64,000 nt of DNA from Saururus chinensis (lineage: Eukaryota; Streptophyta; Magnoliopsida; Piperales; Saururaceae), in assembly GCA_035235625.1 (NCBI GenBank), contig CP141143.1, positions 28,034,592-28,098,591 of the forward strand, written 5' to 3'. The notes under the pieces are model-generated. The model ran no database searches, had not been told where the DNA came from, and was given only the letters and a program-made list of their open reading frames with translations. Numbering within the stretch: position 1 is the stretch's first letter; the number at the start of each line of letters is the position of its first letter. A program made the position numbers and the translations under genes. Of the stretch, positions 22,896-34,555 are shown piece by piece.

Positions 22896-24369
22896 AAGAG
22901 TCGTCATCTGCCCTAAAAGATTTGGCCAACAATGAATCAATGCAAGAAGATATAGTGGTCGCCAGTAAAAAATCGAGAGACCAATAATATTCATGTTAGG
23001 TATGACCAATTTAATAAGACCGGCATAGAAGAGGAGCTACACTTCTAGCCAGCCAAAGCCTTTTGTAGATTCATAATCAAATGGAAAATGCATGGATGCT
23101 CTCATAGTGCCTTAGAAAAGAGGGAGATATATATTACCTTCCTCAAAGCCATGCAATTTCAAATATGTGGCTTAATCCCATTTTTATTTCTCAACTAAAA
23201 AATTGAGAGTTGAATATCCGTCTAATCAATGTAGTAGATTACTACATTACTGTTACTCTAATAATAGATCTATTTATTAAACATCACTGCCATCACCATC
23301 ACCACTACTATAATAATAGATCGTTGCATAGAAAATTATTTCTACAACAAAAAATTATCTAATAATAGATCATTTATTAAACATACTCATAGTACTAGTC
23401 TAAGACAGGACTAGCGCAAGTTGCATTTTGAACCATATGAGCCTTTTACCTATAGTGGGGGATGTTGAACCATGAGATAGGTTCGATTCCATATAGTCTA
23501 CCTTGACTAGCTCAAGTGAGCCAAAAGGGGTCCACTGGGTCAAAGGTAAATAGGGACATCATGCCAACTCTAGTAGCACTACAAATGTACATTTTGTATG
23601 GAACCCATATCGTATTATTACATACTAAGTATGTATTGGGTTTTGGCATGTGACCTTATAGGGCCCATTTCTAATCAGCGTACATATATTGGGACCAAGT
23701 GGATAGTTGAGGGGTTGACCCTATCACATGCATAGGCATGTATATGGGCTCAAGCCTCTATGGGCTCAGTGAGACTAAGCCTATACTAGTTGTAGCAGAC
23801 CCTCTAAAGATCTGACACAAAGTTCATATAGGAGTCATGTTTAGCCTTAAGCTCACTATATAAGGACTAGAGAAACTATATAAAGAGATGATTAGGAGAA
23901 CTCTAATCACACTTACTTCTGTCTGACCTAATCAATAAGGATCACCCACTCTCCCTCTCTAACCTACGCTCTCTCCCTCTCTGGTGTGTGGCTGTCCTTC
24001 CCTAGGCAAGGGATTGGCCGCCCAAATTCCATCGTGCACAATGCCTTGGATTGGATTGAGTATTTGGGTGCGTTCAATTAAAGACTAGGGCACTCGAACA
24101 ACTCCATAGCTTTCCATGTAAACGGATAGAGGGATCTCTACACCAATCAATAAGGTAATTCTCTCCTTACTATATAATATTATATTGGGGCATTACTGAA
24201 GGAAGAAAGGCAGCATCCAAGCACGATACCCCAAGGTCCGTATCTATCAGCTTTGTTTTCCTTCAATTATTGTTGATTGAATGCAGAATTGATTATTGTT
24301 AATATTTATTATTTATATTATATACATGGAGTAAATTTTGAAAAAAATACACAACCACTTTCATCACCT
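22896..24369. other. Unassigned, with an LTR-like promoter
   Basis: No gene. 23250-23400 has repeated ATAATAGATC phrases, likely a MITE remnant. 23850-23885 carries two TATA-like boxes (CACTATATAAGG, AACTATATAAAG), followed by a C/T-rich leader (23940-24000) and TAAGGTAATTCTCTCC near 24150. This looks like the transcribed end of an LTR, but its borders cannot be set. The 11-bp GGTTCGATTCC at 23481 matches a pol III B box with no matching tRNA fold. Confidence 0.3.
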
Positions 24370-25125
24370 TCGCCATCACTGAGGACCGGCCTGCATGGAA
24401 CTTCCGCTCTGCCTCCACTCTACACAAACTCTGTCGAAAGAGTGGAATGGAGATGGCCTGTACCAGTTGACAAATCTTAGAAAAGTGGGGACATGTGAAG
24501 GCTTAAGTATACACCAAACAGGATTACCTGATTCCTTAAGACGATTGTCCCATCTTCCCTCCCTCGGATTGGAAACAGATATAGAGGGCTCAATTCCATT
24601 TTCAACACATGTATAACTTGTTCTTGCAAGGAATGTTGCCTGTGCGCCACATGACTTCCCTCCAAATGTCTCCAAGTTGTTTTGAAGAACTCCTAACTGC
24701 TATTTGACTCATTTTTGTTACTTCAGAAACTGCCAAATCATCGAATTCTTTAGCTGTTGCCAAACTCTTATGTCTACAGGAGAATGATCTGTTGTTCTGG
24801 GGGATTCCCACGACTGGAGCTCTTAGAGACTGGGGACTTGCAGGAGCTTGAAGAATGAGAGGGGGAGCGAGGAGCCACGCCATGCTTGACAGCTTGAGAC
24901 GACTCCAGTATTACTGCTTCAAATTACAATGTATTCCAGAAGGCTTTCAACATACACCAACTCCTAAATAACTGGAGCTGTGGGAGATGTTGGAAAACTT
25001 TGATTCCGGGTTTAGAAGAGATAATGGTGAAGACTGGTATGATGATCAGACACATTCCCTCTGTCACAATCAGAAAACTGGGGACTGGGGTTACAATTGA
25101 AAGAATTCCATCGATTGTACTTAAA
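24370..25125 (+). pseudogene. CC-NBS-LRR (NLR) resistance gene fragment, LRR end
   Basis: Three plus-strand frames together spell the last leucine-rich repeats and tail of an RPP13/RPM1-like NLR: LTNLRKVGTCEGLSIHQTGL (about 24457), DSLRRLSHLPSLGLETD (about 24533), LQGMLPVRHMTSLQ (about 24625), SNSLAVAKLLCLQENDLLFW (about 24740), CIPEGFQHTPTPK (about 24930), FRRDNGEDWY (about 25012) and finally IRHIPSVTI (about 25042), the usual C-terminal (K)VRHIPSVT phrase. At least four frame changes and several stops occur. The NB-ARC and coiled-coil parts are absent upstream. NLRs detect pathogen effectors in the cytoplasm; this copy cannot make a protein. The longer minus-strand frames here are shadows. 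Confidence 0.75.
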
Positions 25126-25876
25126 TTATTGACAGAGGAAAATCATTGGTGTAGTTGTTTTTATGGGGATCAATCACCATAATGTCGTACATTTTCTTTT
25201 CTAATACAGGTGTATTTTATGTTTATACAAAAACTGTAATATGCTTGGTGTTTCAGTCTGATAACTAGAAGGAATTTGGAGTTTAACTATGTACAGTGGC
25301 TGTGAGCTTCTCTATTTATTAATCTCCAGTTGGTCATTTCCAAGAAAACTTCGACCCCTAGTTTAAGAATTCAAATGTGCACGTGATGACAAATAGATCA
25401 ACTCGCTATCCTGGTTAACAGAGCACTTATATGATGGAATATATGATGGAAGTATTAAGAAAGAAATGGGGCTGCTCGTGTCCAATACATCATGGCCTAT
25501 GATGCTTGAATGGGGATTCCATGAATGAAAACTAACATTCATCGAGCATTGAGAGTACGATTTTGATTTAGTCATTTATCAATCCAAGTGACTACAATAA
25601 GCCATCAAATTAAAGCATTTTTTTCCTTAACTAATTATTTGCTCTCCAAGATACAGTAACCAGATAGGAATCTGCTTTGCTTTTAAGTACTTTTCCTCAA
25701 ATAAATGAAAATCATCTATGTTATATTAAAGACTTCATATATTACCTCATCACTTGGTCAGGATAAGAAAGGAAAACTCAATTTCCCATAAAGGAATATA
25801 AGGGTCAATTAATGTCATGAAGAAGGCAATCCTGTTTTTTCATTTGAGAGATGAAAAAACTAGAAGAAATATAATA
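25126..25876. other. Unassigned A+T-rich sequence downstream of the NLR fragment
   Basis: The first 200 bp may be the old 3' untranslated region of the NLR pseudogene. Otherwise no gene, repeat or promoter I can name; the minus frame at 25363-25575 has no recognisable domain. Confidence 0.3.
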
Positions 25877-26049
25877 TTCCCTCTGTCCTAAATTAATAGC
25901 CCCATTTGGGAATAAAGTTTGTTCCATATTTATAGCTCCATTTTGTTAAATTTATGTGGCTTATTTTTCCTTGTCGTAGATGTGGGTTTTACAATTCAAT
26001 AAAAACCACTATTTTTCTAAATATAGTTATTAATATAGGACGGAGGGAG
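25877..26049. mobile_element. Stowaway-like MITE (173 bp)
   Basis: Starts TTCCCTCTGTCCTAAATTAA and ends TATTAATATAGGACGGAGGG plus AG, with TA on each side (25875-25876, 26050-26051). The ends CTCCCTCCGTCC with a TA target are the well-known Stowaway (Tc1/mariner) MITE ends. The interior shares GTGGGTTTTACAATTCAATA and AATAGCYCCATTT with the copies at 61.5-62.3 kb. Confidence 0.8.
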
Positions 26050-26068
26050 TATGTGTGAGTTATAGAAG

Positions 26069-27713
26069 TGTAATGACTCAAAAATTCACGGTAAAAATTG
26101 TAGTCTTTAATAAAGATAGTTTTAGAGCTTTTAATATTTCTTTTATTAGTTTAAGAATTTTTATGTGATAATACTTTATAATACTTTGGTAGAGATCGAA
26201 GAAACGAACATAACGAGTCAAAAAAAGTGTAAATCGGAGGTCGGGAGTGAAAATACGATATCGAGAAGCGTGAAAAAAATTAACGGGACTCACTTGTAAA
26301 ATATGGGTAAATGTATTAATAAGTGTCGTGGTTTCGTAGGGCTCGTCAATACGAGTCCAACGGCACCAAGAACGCGTAAAACGGAAATTGGGGTAAATAG
26401 TTATGCCAGTTTTAAGTTTTTGAAGTAAAAAAATAATTAAACATTCGCGAGCACGTGCGATCGCGCGCGTGCGGTGCAAAACGAACGCGCGGATGTGCGT
26501 TCGGGCGTGTGACGAATGCACGTTTGCCGTGTGACGAACGCGCATTCGCGCCACCGAATTTGGTGGCACCACCATAAATGGCGGCACGGCACTGCCCTTT
26601 GGGTGGTGCAGCTGCCTATAAATAGGACGGGGGGGTCAAAATTGGTTTTCACCCCCAATTCTTCATTCCTTTCCAGTTTCCTTCACCCCGGAGCCATTTT
26701 ACATCCGTTTTAACCCGTTCAAAAACCGTTTCCTACTAAATCAAGGGTGTTCTTCACAATGGAAAGGTTATTTTCTTAAACCGACCTCTCTAAAATCGTG
26801 AAAACCTCATCTTCCTCCTCATTTTCTCCACATCCTAATTATACTGTTTCTGGTCGTTTCAAGTCCAATTCCACTCGTTCAAAAGGCGTTCTCCACTAAA
26901 GTGATCGTGTTGAATGTTGTGGTGGGGTTATTTTTATCGTCTGAAGCCTCTATATTTTTGCATCCTTTACCCAAGGTTAAGGTAGGGTGTTTTAAACTTT
27001 AAATAACTGCTATGCTGATTTGAGTCAACCTTTCTTGAAGTATTTGATTCAAATATGAGAATGATACTTGTTTTAACCGATGAATGGATTTTCTCTTGAA
27101 CCATGTGACAATTTTGCTATGTATATCGATGTGAATTGATTTCGTATGCACCACATAGTGTTGTGGTTTTATTTTGATGCTCGCTGAGGAAATAATCGGC
27201 TAGTGGCACGCACAGGGTGGAGCATCATGGGGAAACTCCTTCCCTTAGTGGCCTCCGTTGTCCCATGAGCGCGGAGGTAGGCCGTTGGGTATCGCGGCTT
27301 GTGGATATCATCAAATTTGTGAATTTGTTTTAATCAATTTTAAAAATATTTTGTTTAGCATTTTTTTAGATTTTAAATAATCCTACTGAGTATAAATATA
27401 CTCATGCCCCTCCAGACTTTGCAGGTGATGCAACAATGGAGAAGTGAATGAAGAGAATATCTTTTAAATAGTTGTGTGTTTGTTATGTCAATGTAAAAAT
27501 ATATGACCGATATGTAAAGGCACAATGTGCCTGGATAATTATTTTGTATAACTACTAGCTCTATGTATAGTAAACTTTGGTATGTACATTATGTTTATGT
27601 TATAAACTTTTGTTAATATATTATAAAATTTTTGGCTGTGCACTTACTCTGACATTTTTTTTATATACAAATTTTTTACTATTTCTCGTTAACGGCCGTT
27701 ATGCACGATTACA
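26069..27713 (+). mobile_element. Tekay-like gypsy solo LTR (about 1.65 kb)
   Basis: Starts TGTAATGACTC and ends GCACGATTACA. A TATA box, TATAAATA, lies at 26617-26624 after a CpG-rich stretch (26440-26600, many CGCG words). The GAG-hairpin motif of this LTR family is at 27387-27404, followed by TTTGCAGG, about 310 bp from the 3' end, as in the two large elements at 28.9 and 35.4 kb. The 5-bp flanks (AGAAG and TACTA) do not match, so the right border is less sure, or the copy arose by recombination between elements. No internal coding. Confidence 0.6.
26617..26624 (+). promoter_or_regulatory. TATA box of Tekay-like LTR
   Basis: TATAAATA within GCCTATAAATAGGAC, just downstream of a CpG-rich region and upstream of a C/T-rich leader. 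Confidence 0.55.
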
Positions 27714-27756
27714 TACTAATTATACATACTAAATATTATTTTATATTATTTAAAAA

Positions 27757-28388
27757 TGGACGGTCATTACTGGAAGCTTAAATCGGACTGGGTGATCGAT
27801 CACTGCACCAGAGTGATTGATCAACCCCTATTTGCCAAAGCATGATTATTGGAATGATTGATTGTAGTCCATAGCGATCTATCGGAACTTGATTTCGTTA
27901 TACGGGAATGAAGCCAAAAGTTAGCAATCAATCAGCATTCAAAAGTGATCGATCTCTTGCCAGACCAAAAATGGCCGATGTGAAGAATGATTAATCGCTA
28001 GTACCTAATGATCAATCGATTGACTTGCATGATTCTGGAATGCCCCGATTTGAACTCTTTTTGATTGGTTAGTTGGAGATTTCATTATATAAATGGATAG
28101 ATACAACTTATACGTCCCTATGGGGTATAGAAGACCCTTCTTCTTCCTTGGGACTAGGTAGTTAGCCATTAAAGAGGCTTGAGAAGCTTGTAAGCATCTT
28201 GTAACTATTCTCTCTATAAGTAATGGAAACTATGTGATCCCGTGGACGTAGGCACCATTGCTAAACCATGTAAACCCTAGTGTACTCAGTCAATTGTCTT
28301 TCTTGCTCGTTTTTGTTCCTCACAAGGATCCAACTGTTTGTGAAGACTATAGGCTAAATTGATTCTAGCTTGCGTACAGTCCACAACA
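27757..28388 (+). repeat. 5' LTR of copia A
   Basis: Begins TGGACGG and ends CCACAACA. It aligns with the 3' LTR at 42177 through phrases such as GATTCTGGAATGCC, CTTCTTCCTTGGGACTA and GATCCCGTGGACGTAGGCAC. TATA box TATATAAA at 28086-28093. Upstream of it, 27795-28020 has repeated TGATCGATC/GATCAATCGAT words. Confidence 0.8.
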
Positions 28389-28390
28389 GT

Positions 28391-28402
28391 TGGTATCAGA
28401 GC
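28391..28402 (+). other. Primer-binding site (initiator tRNA-Met)
   Basis: TGGTATCAGAGC lies two bases after the 5' LTR. It is complementary to the 3' end of plant initiator methionine tRNA, the normal primer of copia elements. Confidence 0.9.
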
Positions 28403-28425
28403 TTTAGAATGTTCGAGTGAACGGG

Positions 28426-28914
28426 ATGATGGCAAAAGATGGGAACTTCAAAATCGAGAAGTTCACAGGCCAGAACTATGAGTTTTGGTGCATGTAGATC
28501 AAGGGTTATCTTTATCAAAAGGAGTTGCATCTTCTGATATTTGGCGCATAGCCAAAGGACATGGAGGGCACCGCTTGGGAGTTGCTTGACCTTAAGGCCT
28601 TGGGAGCAATTCGATTATCTATTTCTTCATATGTTGCTTCGAATATCTTGAAGGCAAATACCACGAAAGAATATTTTGATCTTCTTGCATCAATGTATGT
28701 GAACCCTTCTTCGACAAAAAAGGTGCATCTTGTGACTCGCTTCTTTAATTTGAAGATGAGTGAATGATGATGATGATGATGTTTACATGTATTTGAACTC
28801 CTTTCATGACTTGCTAAATTAATTAGAGGCTATTAAAGTTAAATTTGATGAGGATATTCAGTCAATTGCTTTGTTAAAATCTCTACCCACTAATCGAGAA
28901 CCCTTTATAGTAGT
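28426..28914 (+). pseudogene. Copia A gag, first part
   Basis: Starts ATGATGGCAAAAGATGGG. The text FKIEKFTGQNYEFWCM is followed by a TAG where the family has Gln (CAG to TAG). Then come MEGTAWELLDLKALGAIRLS and VHLVTRFFNLKMSE, typical of copia Gag (Retrotran_gag_2). A TGA lies at about 28766 beside a short (TGA)n run at 28764-28781. The frame is then cut at 28914 by the large insertion. Gag packages the element RNA. Confidence 0.75.
28910..28914. repeat. Left TSD (GTAGT) of giant LTR element 1
   Basis: GTAGT is repeated at 33853-33857. Copia A gag text continues on the other side. Confidence 0.85.
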
Positions 28915-29393
28915 TGTAACGCCCGAGATTTTTCATCCCTTTTTCTTAAAACTCATAGAAATTTTTTTTTTCTTTTTTATACGAATCGGAGTCAAAATGA
29001 CAAAATCAAAACCTGTATAAACATTTTATAATTTAAAACATCATACGGTTAAACATCGTACGGCCAAAGCAAATATCATCAGGCGCTACTCGAAAACACA
29101 CGTACGAATAAATTGCTATGATCATAAACTTTAAAATACAAATCATTCCCAGGCATCCCTGAGTGCAAGTCCCATAACAGTCCACATTCTCATCCAAATG
29201 AAAGTCCAGAATAAACATCTAACTTCTGGTCTCACCCAATACAGGAGATCGTGGCACAAATAAACTCGCAGAGAGTCAAGCAGATACCTGAGTCAACGAG
29301 AATCAATCCACCGCTGAAACAAGCGTCCATCTCCAGGAGCTCTTTGCACAACCTGCAAAACCTCCCGTACAACGGGGCTAAAAAGTAGGGTGA

Positions 29394-29411
29394 TGAGTAT
29401 TTTCATACTTA
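29394..29411 (-). other. Conserved GAAA-loop hairpin of LTR family
   Basis: On the minus strand TAAGTAT-GAAA-ATACTCA, followed by CACCCTACTTTTTAGCCCC and then TTTTGCAGG. The same element is found at 39696-39713 and 27387-27404. Confidence 0.65.
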
Positions 29412-29619
29412 GTAGGAAAATACCCAGTAGGGGAAAACCCAAACGGTGAACTCACAAGTCCAAAAACACATGCGTCATGCAACTCAAACATGAAGCAGTC
29501 AACATAATATAATCATAAACATGCTCATACGCATACGATCATATCAAAGGCACCATCGTGCCACAGACATACCGAAGGCACCATCGTGCCAAAATCATAA
29601 TATCCAATCAACTTACATA

Positions 29620-29935
29620 AACACCCTTATCCAGGGTCATACAAACTTACTCGTACCACCGTACGCATACTCATACAACATACGCATACTTGTACGACCT
29701 TACTCGTACAATCGTATGCTCACTCATACAGCTTACCCATACATGTACGACCTTACTCGTACAATCAGACCCGTACGACCTCACTCGTACAGTCTGCACA
29801 AAATCATACTTACTGTCTTACTCAGAAACATATTCTCACAATCGTACTCATACTCTTACAGTCGTGCTCATACTCATACACTTACAGTCCTGCTCATACA
29901 CACTCTTACACATAATCGTACACATATCAACGACC
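29620..29935. repeat. Irregular CTCGTAC/CATACGCAT repeats
   Basis: Short words CTTACTCGTACRACC, CGCATACTCATAC and TACAGTCGTGCTCATAC recur about every 20-35 bp. The reverse complement theme (ACGAGTAAGGTCGTAC) occurs at about 39410-39480 in the sister element. The frame at 29521-29940 is an artefact of this repetition. Confidence 0.65.
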
Positions 29936-30160
29936 ACTGAAGCTCATTACAACTAATAAGCTCCAGCGTCGAAAAGGAAAAGAATGCCACTGGGGCAACA
30001 CCTTAACCTCTGGGGAGTGACTAGACACCATGGACTTTTCTGAAGGTAAGGCACACCAATGCTCATGGGGCACTGGATCAAACAGGTAAGAGTAGATCCA
30101 TGATACTACTTACCTGAGCGCGCAAACATAAAAACCCACACATAAGGGGTCATACAGTTG

Positions 30161-30265
30161 CCCACCATAATGGGTCTTATAGTGCCAGAGAATCGCCCAC
30201 CATAATGGGTCTTATAGTGCCATAAAATCGCCCACCATAATGGGTCTTATAGTGCCATTGCCACT
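30161..30265. repeat. 35-bp tandem repeat, three units
   Basis: CCCACCATAATGGGTCTTAT followed by AGTGCC begins at 30161, 30196 and 30231, exactly 35 bp apart. The unit contains the short palindrome CCCACCATAATGGG. Confidence 0.85.
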
Positions 30266-30338
30266 CTTGGGCAGAAAACATACAGTGCCACTTGGGCAGA
30301 AAACATACAGTGCCACTCTTGGGCAGAAACATACAACG
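30262..30338. repeat. 25-27 bp tandem repeat
   Basis: Three units of CCACTCTTGGGCAGAAAACA plus TACAGTG, with small deletions. A reverse-strand version (CTGCCCAAGAGTGGCACTGT) is at about 38985 in the sister element. Confidence 0.75.
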
Positions 30339-30655
30339 CTCTCAACAAAGCATCAAATGTCTCGGCTTATACAGCACACAGACCAAATCGAAAACATACT
30401 TCGCTCTCAACAGAGCATCAGACGTCTGGGCTTCATACAGCACACAGACAAAATCAGAAATGTACATCACTCTCAACAGAGCATCAAATGTCTGGGCTTC
30501 ATACAGCACACAGACAAAATCAGAAATGTACATCGCTCTCAACAGAGCATCAAATGTCTGGGCTTATACAGCACGCAGACCAAATCAGAAACAACGTCGC
30601 TCTCAGCAGAGCATCAGATGTCCGGTGCTCTACACAGCACACAGACATCCCGCAG
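30339..30655. repeat. 65-66 bp tandem repeat, about 4.8 units
   Basis: Units beginning CTCTCAAC(A)RAGCATC start at 30339, 30404, 30470, 30536 and 30600. Each holds ATGTCTGGGCTTCATACAGC and CACACAGACAAAATCAGAAA. The middle units are nearly identical, a sign of recent amplification. The overlapping small frames on both strands come from the repeat. Confidence 0.85.
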
Positions 30656-31403
30656 GATAAACACCATGGCAAGACATGATAAATGCTCGGCCGACTCACT
30701 AGCGGCCAGCTAAAACACGGAACTTAATCCGTCGAACCCTCAGGTCTCAAACTCACAACGCTATCATTAGTTGTGCTTATAATTCAAGTTTGAATTAAGT
30801 ATATTATGCGGTACAATTATGCCACACAAACTCATAGTCCTCGACTGATCAAACCGAAGCTGAGCCCGATCGAAACCCTAGTCCAACAAGGGAGCAGACT
30901 TCACTTACCCGTCCACATCATGGACAAAACTCATCGTACATCAAACCCTTACAGTCTTACATACTTCGCCATCCATCTTTTGGCCAAAACCTCTTACACT
31001 GACATCCTCAAATAACGCTCCTCAGAGCCAACCCAGTTGTTGCCCTCTTACTTATATCTCACTTATTATGCTTACTTTTCGCTTCATAATCTGTACGTTA
31101 TGCTTGTACAATTATGAACACTCTTACTATCTGACAATCGCCCAACATACAATCCACCCCAAACTGATCCATTCTAATCCTTGCCTGTCATACCCATATC
31201 CTCTGTCCTCTATCATACGCTTACACAACCGTATCCAAATTCAGACAAAGCCTATGTTACCTCTTACTGTCCATCGCCCATACTTCCGCCTACACACACT
31301 TATACATAACCATCTCATAAGCAATAGTCATCATACCTACGTATGTCTCACACATACGTATAACGTACCCATACGGTCATACATACATAACTTACAAACA
31401 TGC

Positions 31404-31645
31404 ACGCTAGCCATCACTAGCACATGCATACATCAAACATACACGCTAGCCATCACTAGCACATGCACAGACATTCATACATACTCCAACATGCACGCTA
31501 GCCATCACTAGCACATGCATATCACATTCATACAAACTTCAAACATGCACGCTAGCCATCACTAGCACATGCATAACACATTCATACAAACTTCAAACAT
31601 GCACGCTAGCCATCACTAGCACATGCATAACACATTTGTAGCATA
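31404..31645. repeat. 52-54 bp tandem repeat, five units
   Basis: ACGCTAGCCATCACTAGCAC (with CTAGC as an inverted pair) starts at 31404, 31443, 31495, 31549 and 31603, with spacers CATGCATAACACATTCATAC-type. A looser sixth unit lies near 31658. The spacers are conserved as well, so this is an LTR minisatellite. Confidence 0.8.
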
Positions 31646-31859
31646 CTGACATATTTGCTAGCCATTGCTAGCGCATACATAATCCACATCCATAAAACGT
31701 GCATACATCTCATGCATATCAATCATACCATACAATCATGCTTACACGCACATCATGCAATCGGATCGTTACTTAACATCCAAGCATGGAATCATACAAT
31801 CCTAGCATGCTGCTACTCATTCAAAGCATGCTTCATGAATTTACGAGTTCAAAGCTCCC

Positions 31860-33560
31860 CTACCTCGTAATCATGACGTTCGATGGCGAGCACATGACGG
31901 TGGCGGTGTCGGCGGCGGAGTTGGCAGTCAAAACCGATGCCTGGCTGAGAGAGCTGTTGTCCCGAGGGTTTTAGGATGCGCCGGAACTAGTCACGGCCAA
32001 ACAGGGTGTCAGAAATCAATGCGGTAAAACCCGCGATCCATGGCGGCACACTAGGGCGGCCAGGAGAAATATCATGCCAACATATGTGGCGGTGCGACCA
32101 GATGTCGATGGTGTACACTGAAGATCAGCCGGTGGCTAATACGTACACAGCCGGCCACAAGACGTCGAAATCGGCCGTGGACAGCACCCAACGGCAACGA
32201 TTTCGGTCAACAGAGGCCCACATAAGGGCGGAGAGCATGGGGCAACGCTCGAGAACAAAGGAGAGGTGGAGGACGGCTCTGTGTCAACTCCAATCGGTGG
32301 CCAAGCCGTCCGATGATCGGGCGGTGCAAAAGCGGCGCCTAAGCCCAAAAGCACATGTGTGGCCACATGCACACGCGACCCAAAGGGCGGGGGAGAGGGC
32401 TGAAAGGAGATGACCCAAGGCCCACAAAAGCCAACAGGGCTAATGCCCTAGCGATGGCCAATCTAAGCGGTGACATCGCCGATCGCTACCCACAACCAAT
32501 ACCCATGGTGTGGGCGGCTGTGCATCTCGCCCGGCAAAGAGCAAGGGGAGGGTTCAGGGTCGAGCAAAGGCCACGAGGCTGTCACTAGCCAAGGCCTGTG
32601 CAGGTGAACTCGTCCACCTTCGGTCACGGTAAGTCATACAAATTCTTGCCCGAGGCCGTCCGGTACCGACGGCATAAAATGGGCAAGAAGGGTCAACGAC
32701 ACACATGCCAGTAAGGCGGAACTAGCTGCGGCTACGGGCCGCAAGGCTGAACAAGGCCCGGAGGGGTGGCCCATTGGCATCACCGGGCCGGGGTGGAGCT
32801 GAACTAAGGTCCGCTAAATCAAATCCGGCGTCCGACTGATAACGTCAGTCACAACGTCCAAAATGGACGTAGACCAAAAATAGGGGACGACCGGGGAAAA
32901 CCCATAAGGGCGGAGCGGCCATGGGGGCGGCAGAGCTGGCTGGGGGTCGGCCTTGCGGTCACTAGACTGCGGCTGGCCGGACGGAGGCCGAGCGGAGCCG
33001 TCTTCGGCCAAAGGCAGCAATTCCCGGCACCGGTAGTCCCAAACACACTGACCAAACGAAACAAAGGCTCGGAAGGTCTGGTCGGAGGGAAGATGGAGGA
33101 CGGAGGCGAAATCAGCCAGGGAGGGTGGCTCAATCACTTCGCCGGACCAAGGCCGGGCCAGACAGAGCACAGCCGGCCGTGGCTCGTCGCCGGCGGCCCC
33201 AATTCGTCCAAAACAGAGTCCGGCGAAAACAGGGCAGATGGGGAAAACGGAGCGGGACGGCGGAGCAGAGGCCGTCCGGGGCCGGGGGGAGTGTCCTCCC
33301 GCCGTCATCGGCCCATGGCGGAGCCGTGGGTGGCCGGCCGGCCCACGGCGGCGGTGGAATCAAAAAAGACAGTGGGGAGAGGGCAAACCGGGGGAGGAGG
33401 CGGCGCGGCCGTGTGCGGCTAGGGCAGTGGCCCCTCGGCGTCGCACCACCGAGGCGGAGCTTGTGCCGGCGTCCTGCGGCCTGCCGGCGGCCGGGCACAA
33501 GGAACATGCGCAAAAACGGGGGCGGCGCACTGTTCACCTTCCGGGTTCTGGATCGGGATC
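31860..33560. other. G+C-rich zone inside giant LTR element 1
   Basis: About 1.7 kb with high G+C and many CpG. Open frames overlap in nearly all six frames (for example 33125-33679, 33238-33771, 32814-33308), are rich in Arg, Pro, Gly and Ala, and show no domain. The sister element has a comparable zone at 35690-36900, so this is a property of the LTR family, probably its promoter and leader region. Confidence 0.55.
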
Positions 33561-33852
33561 GCGATCCCGATCCCTCTTTTCCTTTTTATTTTTTTTTATT
33601 TTTTTTTCTTTTCCAAACGTATCCCCAACGCGCGTTAACCCACTGGTTATGCGTCGAACCTCCAAAATTCGCGTCGTAAGCGCGCAGCGAGGCCCGTGGC
33701 CCGCGACTAAGCCCCACACCCGACTCTATGGGTATAAATACGGGAAAAATATACAAATACACATACGCTGAAACGTCACATTTTCCTGTCGAAAATGACC
33801 AGAAAAATGGCAGAAAATCACAGAAAATCGTAGAAAAATCAGGGACCTTACA

Positions 33853-33857
33853 GTAGT
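33853..33857. repeat. Right TSD (GTAGT) of giant LTR element 1
   Basis: Exact copy of 28910-28914. Confidence 0.85.
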
Positions 33858-34555
33858 TGTGCACAATTCTCATTCTACTAGTAGCTTTAAATTTATTGAT
33901 GTTTGTGGTATATTATTGGTTGAGGAAATACAGCACAAAGGTGTCAACCCCTCATCAGGGTTGGCTTTGACCTTTGCTTCTAGAGGTCACCGAGGACAAA
34001 AATGGTATGGAGGAAAAGGAGAGTCCTATCTAGGACATTCTAAGTTGAAGGGAAGGAAGAATGATGGAAAATGTTGGAATTGTGGCTAAACAGGTCATGT
34101 TAAACATGATTGCAAAAATGCATCACAAGATGGAGGCAATAACAATAATAAGAATGCTCATGTTGTTAATGTTGTTGATCGTGATGAATGCATGATATTG
34201 TCTAGAAGTAAATATGAATCATGGATAATTGATAGTGGTGCATCTTTTCATGCTATATCTAGAAGTGATTTGTTTGATAATTATGTGTGGTGATTCAGGA
34301 AAAGTTTACTTAGGCAATGACATGACTTATGAAATCATTGGTAACGGTGATATTAGCTTCAAATAGGAGACTCGTACAATGTTCTTGTTAAAGGATGTTA
34401 GACATGTTCCTTGTCTGACCAAGAATATTATCTTTGTTGGCCAATTAGCCATGTGTGGCATCACCACTTGGGTTTTGGATAATTGTTGTAAAATAGCTAG
34501 GGGCGCCATGGTGATTGCTAAGGGTATAAAATTTTGACTCTTTATATGCTTACTA
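33858..34555 (+). pseudogene. Copia A gag end (zinc knuckle) and protease
   Basis: Gag resumes and reaches the zinc knuckle at about 34072-34115: C-W-N-C-G-stop-T-G-H-V-K-H-D-C, the CX2CX4HX4C pattern with one TAA/TAG-type stop inside. Protease follows with WIIDSGASFHAISRSDLFDN at about 34213, keeping the DSG catalytic triplet. After a frame change the text turns to the protease-integrase linker (LKDVRHVPCLTKN near 34390). The minus frame at 34327-34509 is a shadow. Confidence 0.75.

Larger units (their letters stand above)
28915..33852 (-). mobile_element. Giant Tekay-like LTR element 1 (4938 bp)
   Basis: Starts TGTAACGCCCGAG, ends ACCTTACA, with perfect GTAGT TSDs inside copia A. No protease, RT, integrase, primer site or second LTR was found, so it behaves as a solo LTR or a non-coding (LARD-like) element. 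The family hairpin near the left end (29394-29411) gives minus orientation, so the 5' end is at 33852 (TGTAAGGTCCCTGATTTTTC). It matches the element at 35391-40152 end for end in reverse. Contents: four tandem repeat blocks between 29620 and 31640, then a G+C-rich zone at 31860-33560 whose long overlapping frames I regard as chance. Confidence 0.8.

Noticed and set aside
23481..23491. GGTTCGATTCC as the B box of a tRNA or SINE
   Set aside because: The flanks cannot form a T-arm or cloverleaf, and no A box is at a fitting distance.
24376..24883. Minus-strand frames over the NLR region
   Set aside because: The plus strand carries recognisable LRR text in the same place.
28764..28781. (TGA)n run as a functional site
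   Set aside because: A short microsatellite inside the dead copia gag, with no sign of function.
30339..31645. Regularly spaced repeats that resemble a CRISPR array
   Set aside because: Spacers are themselves repeated, units sit inside an LTR of a plant element, and there are no cas genes.
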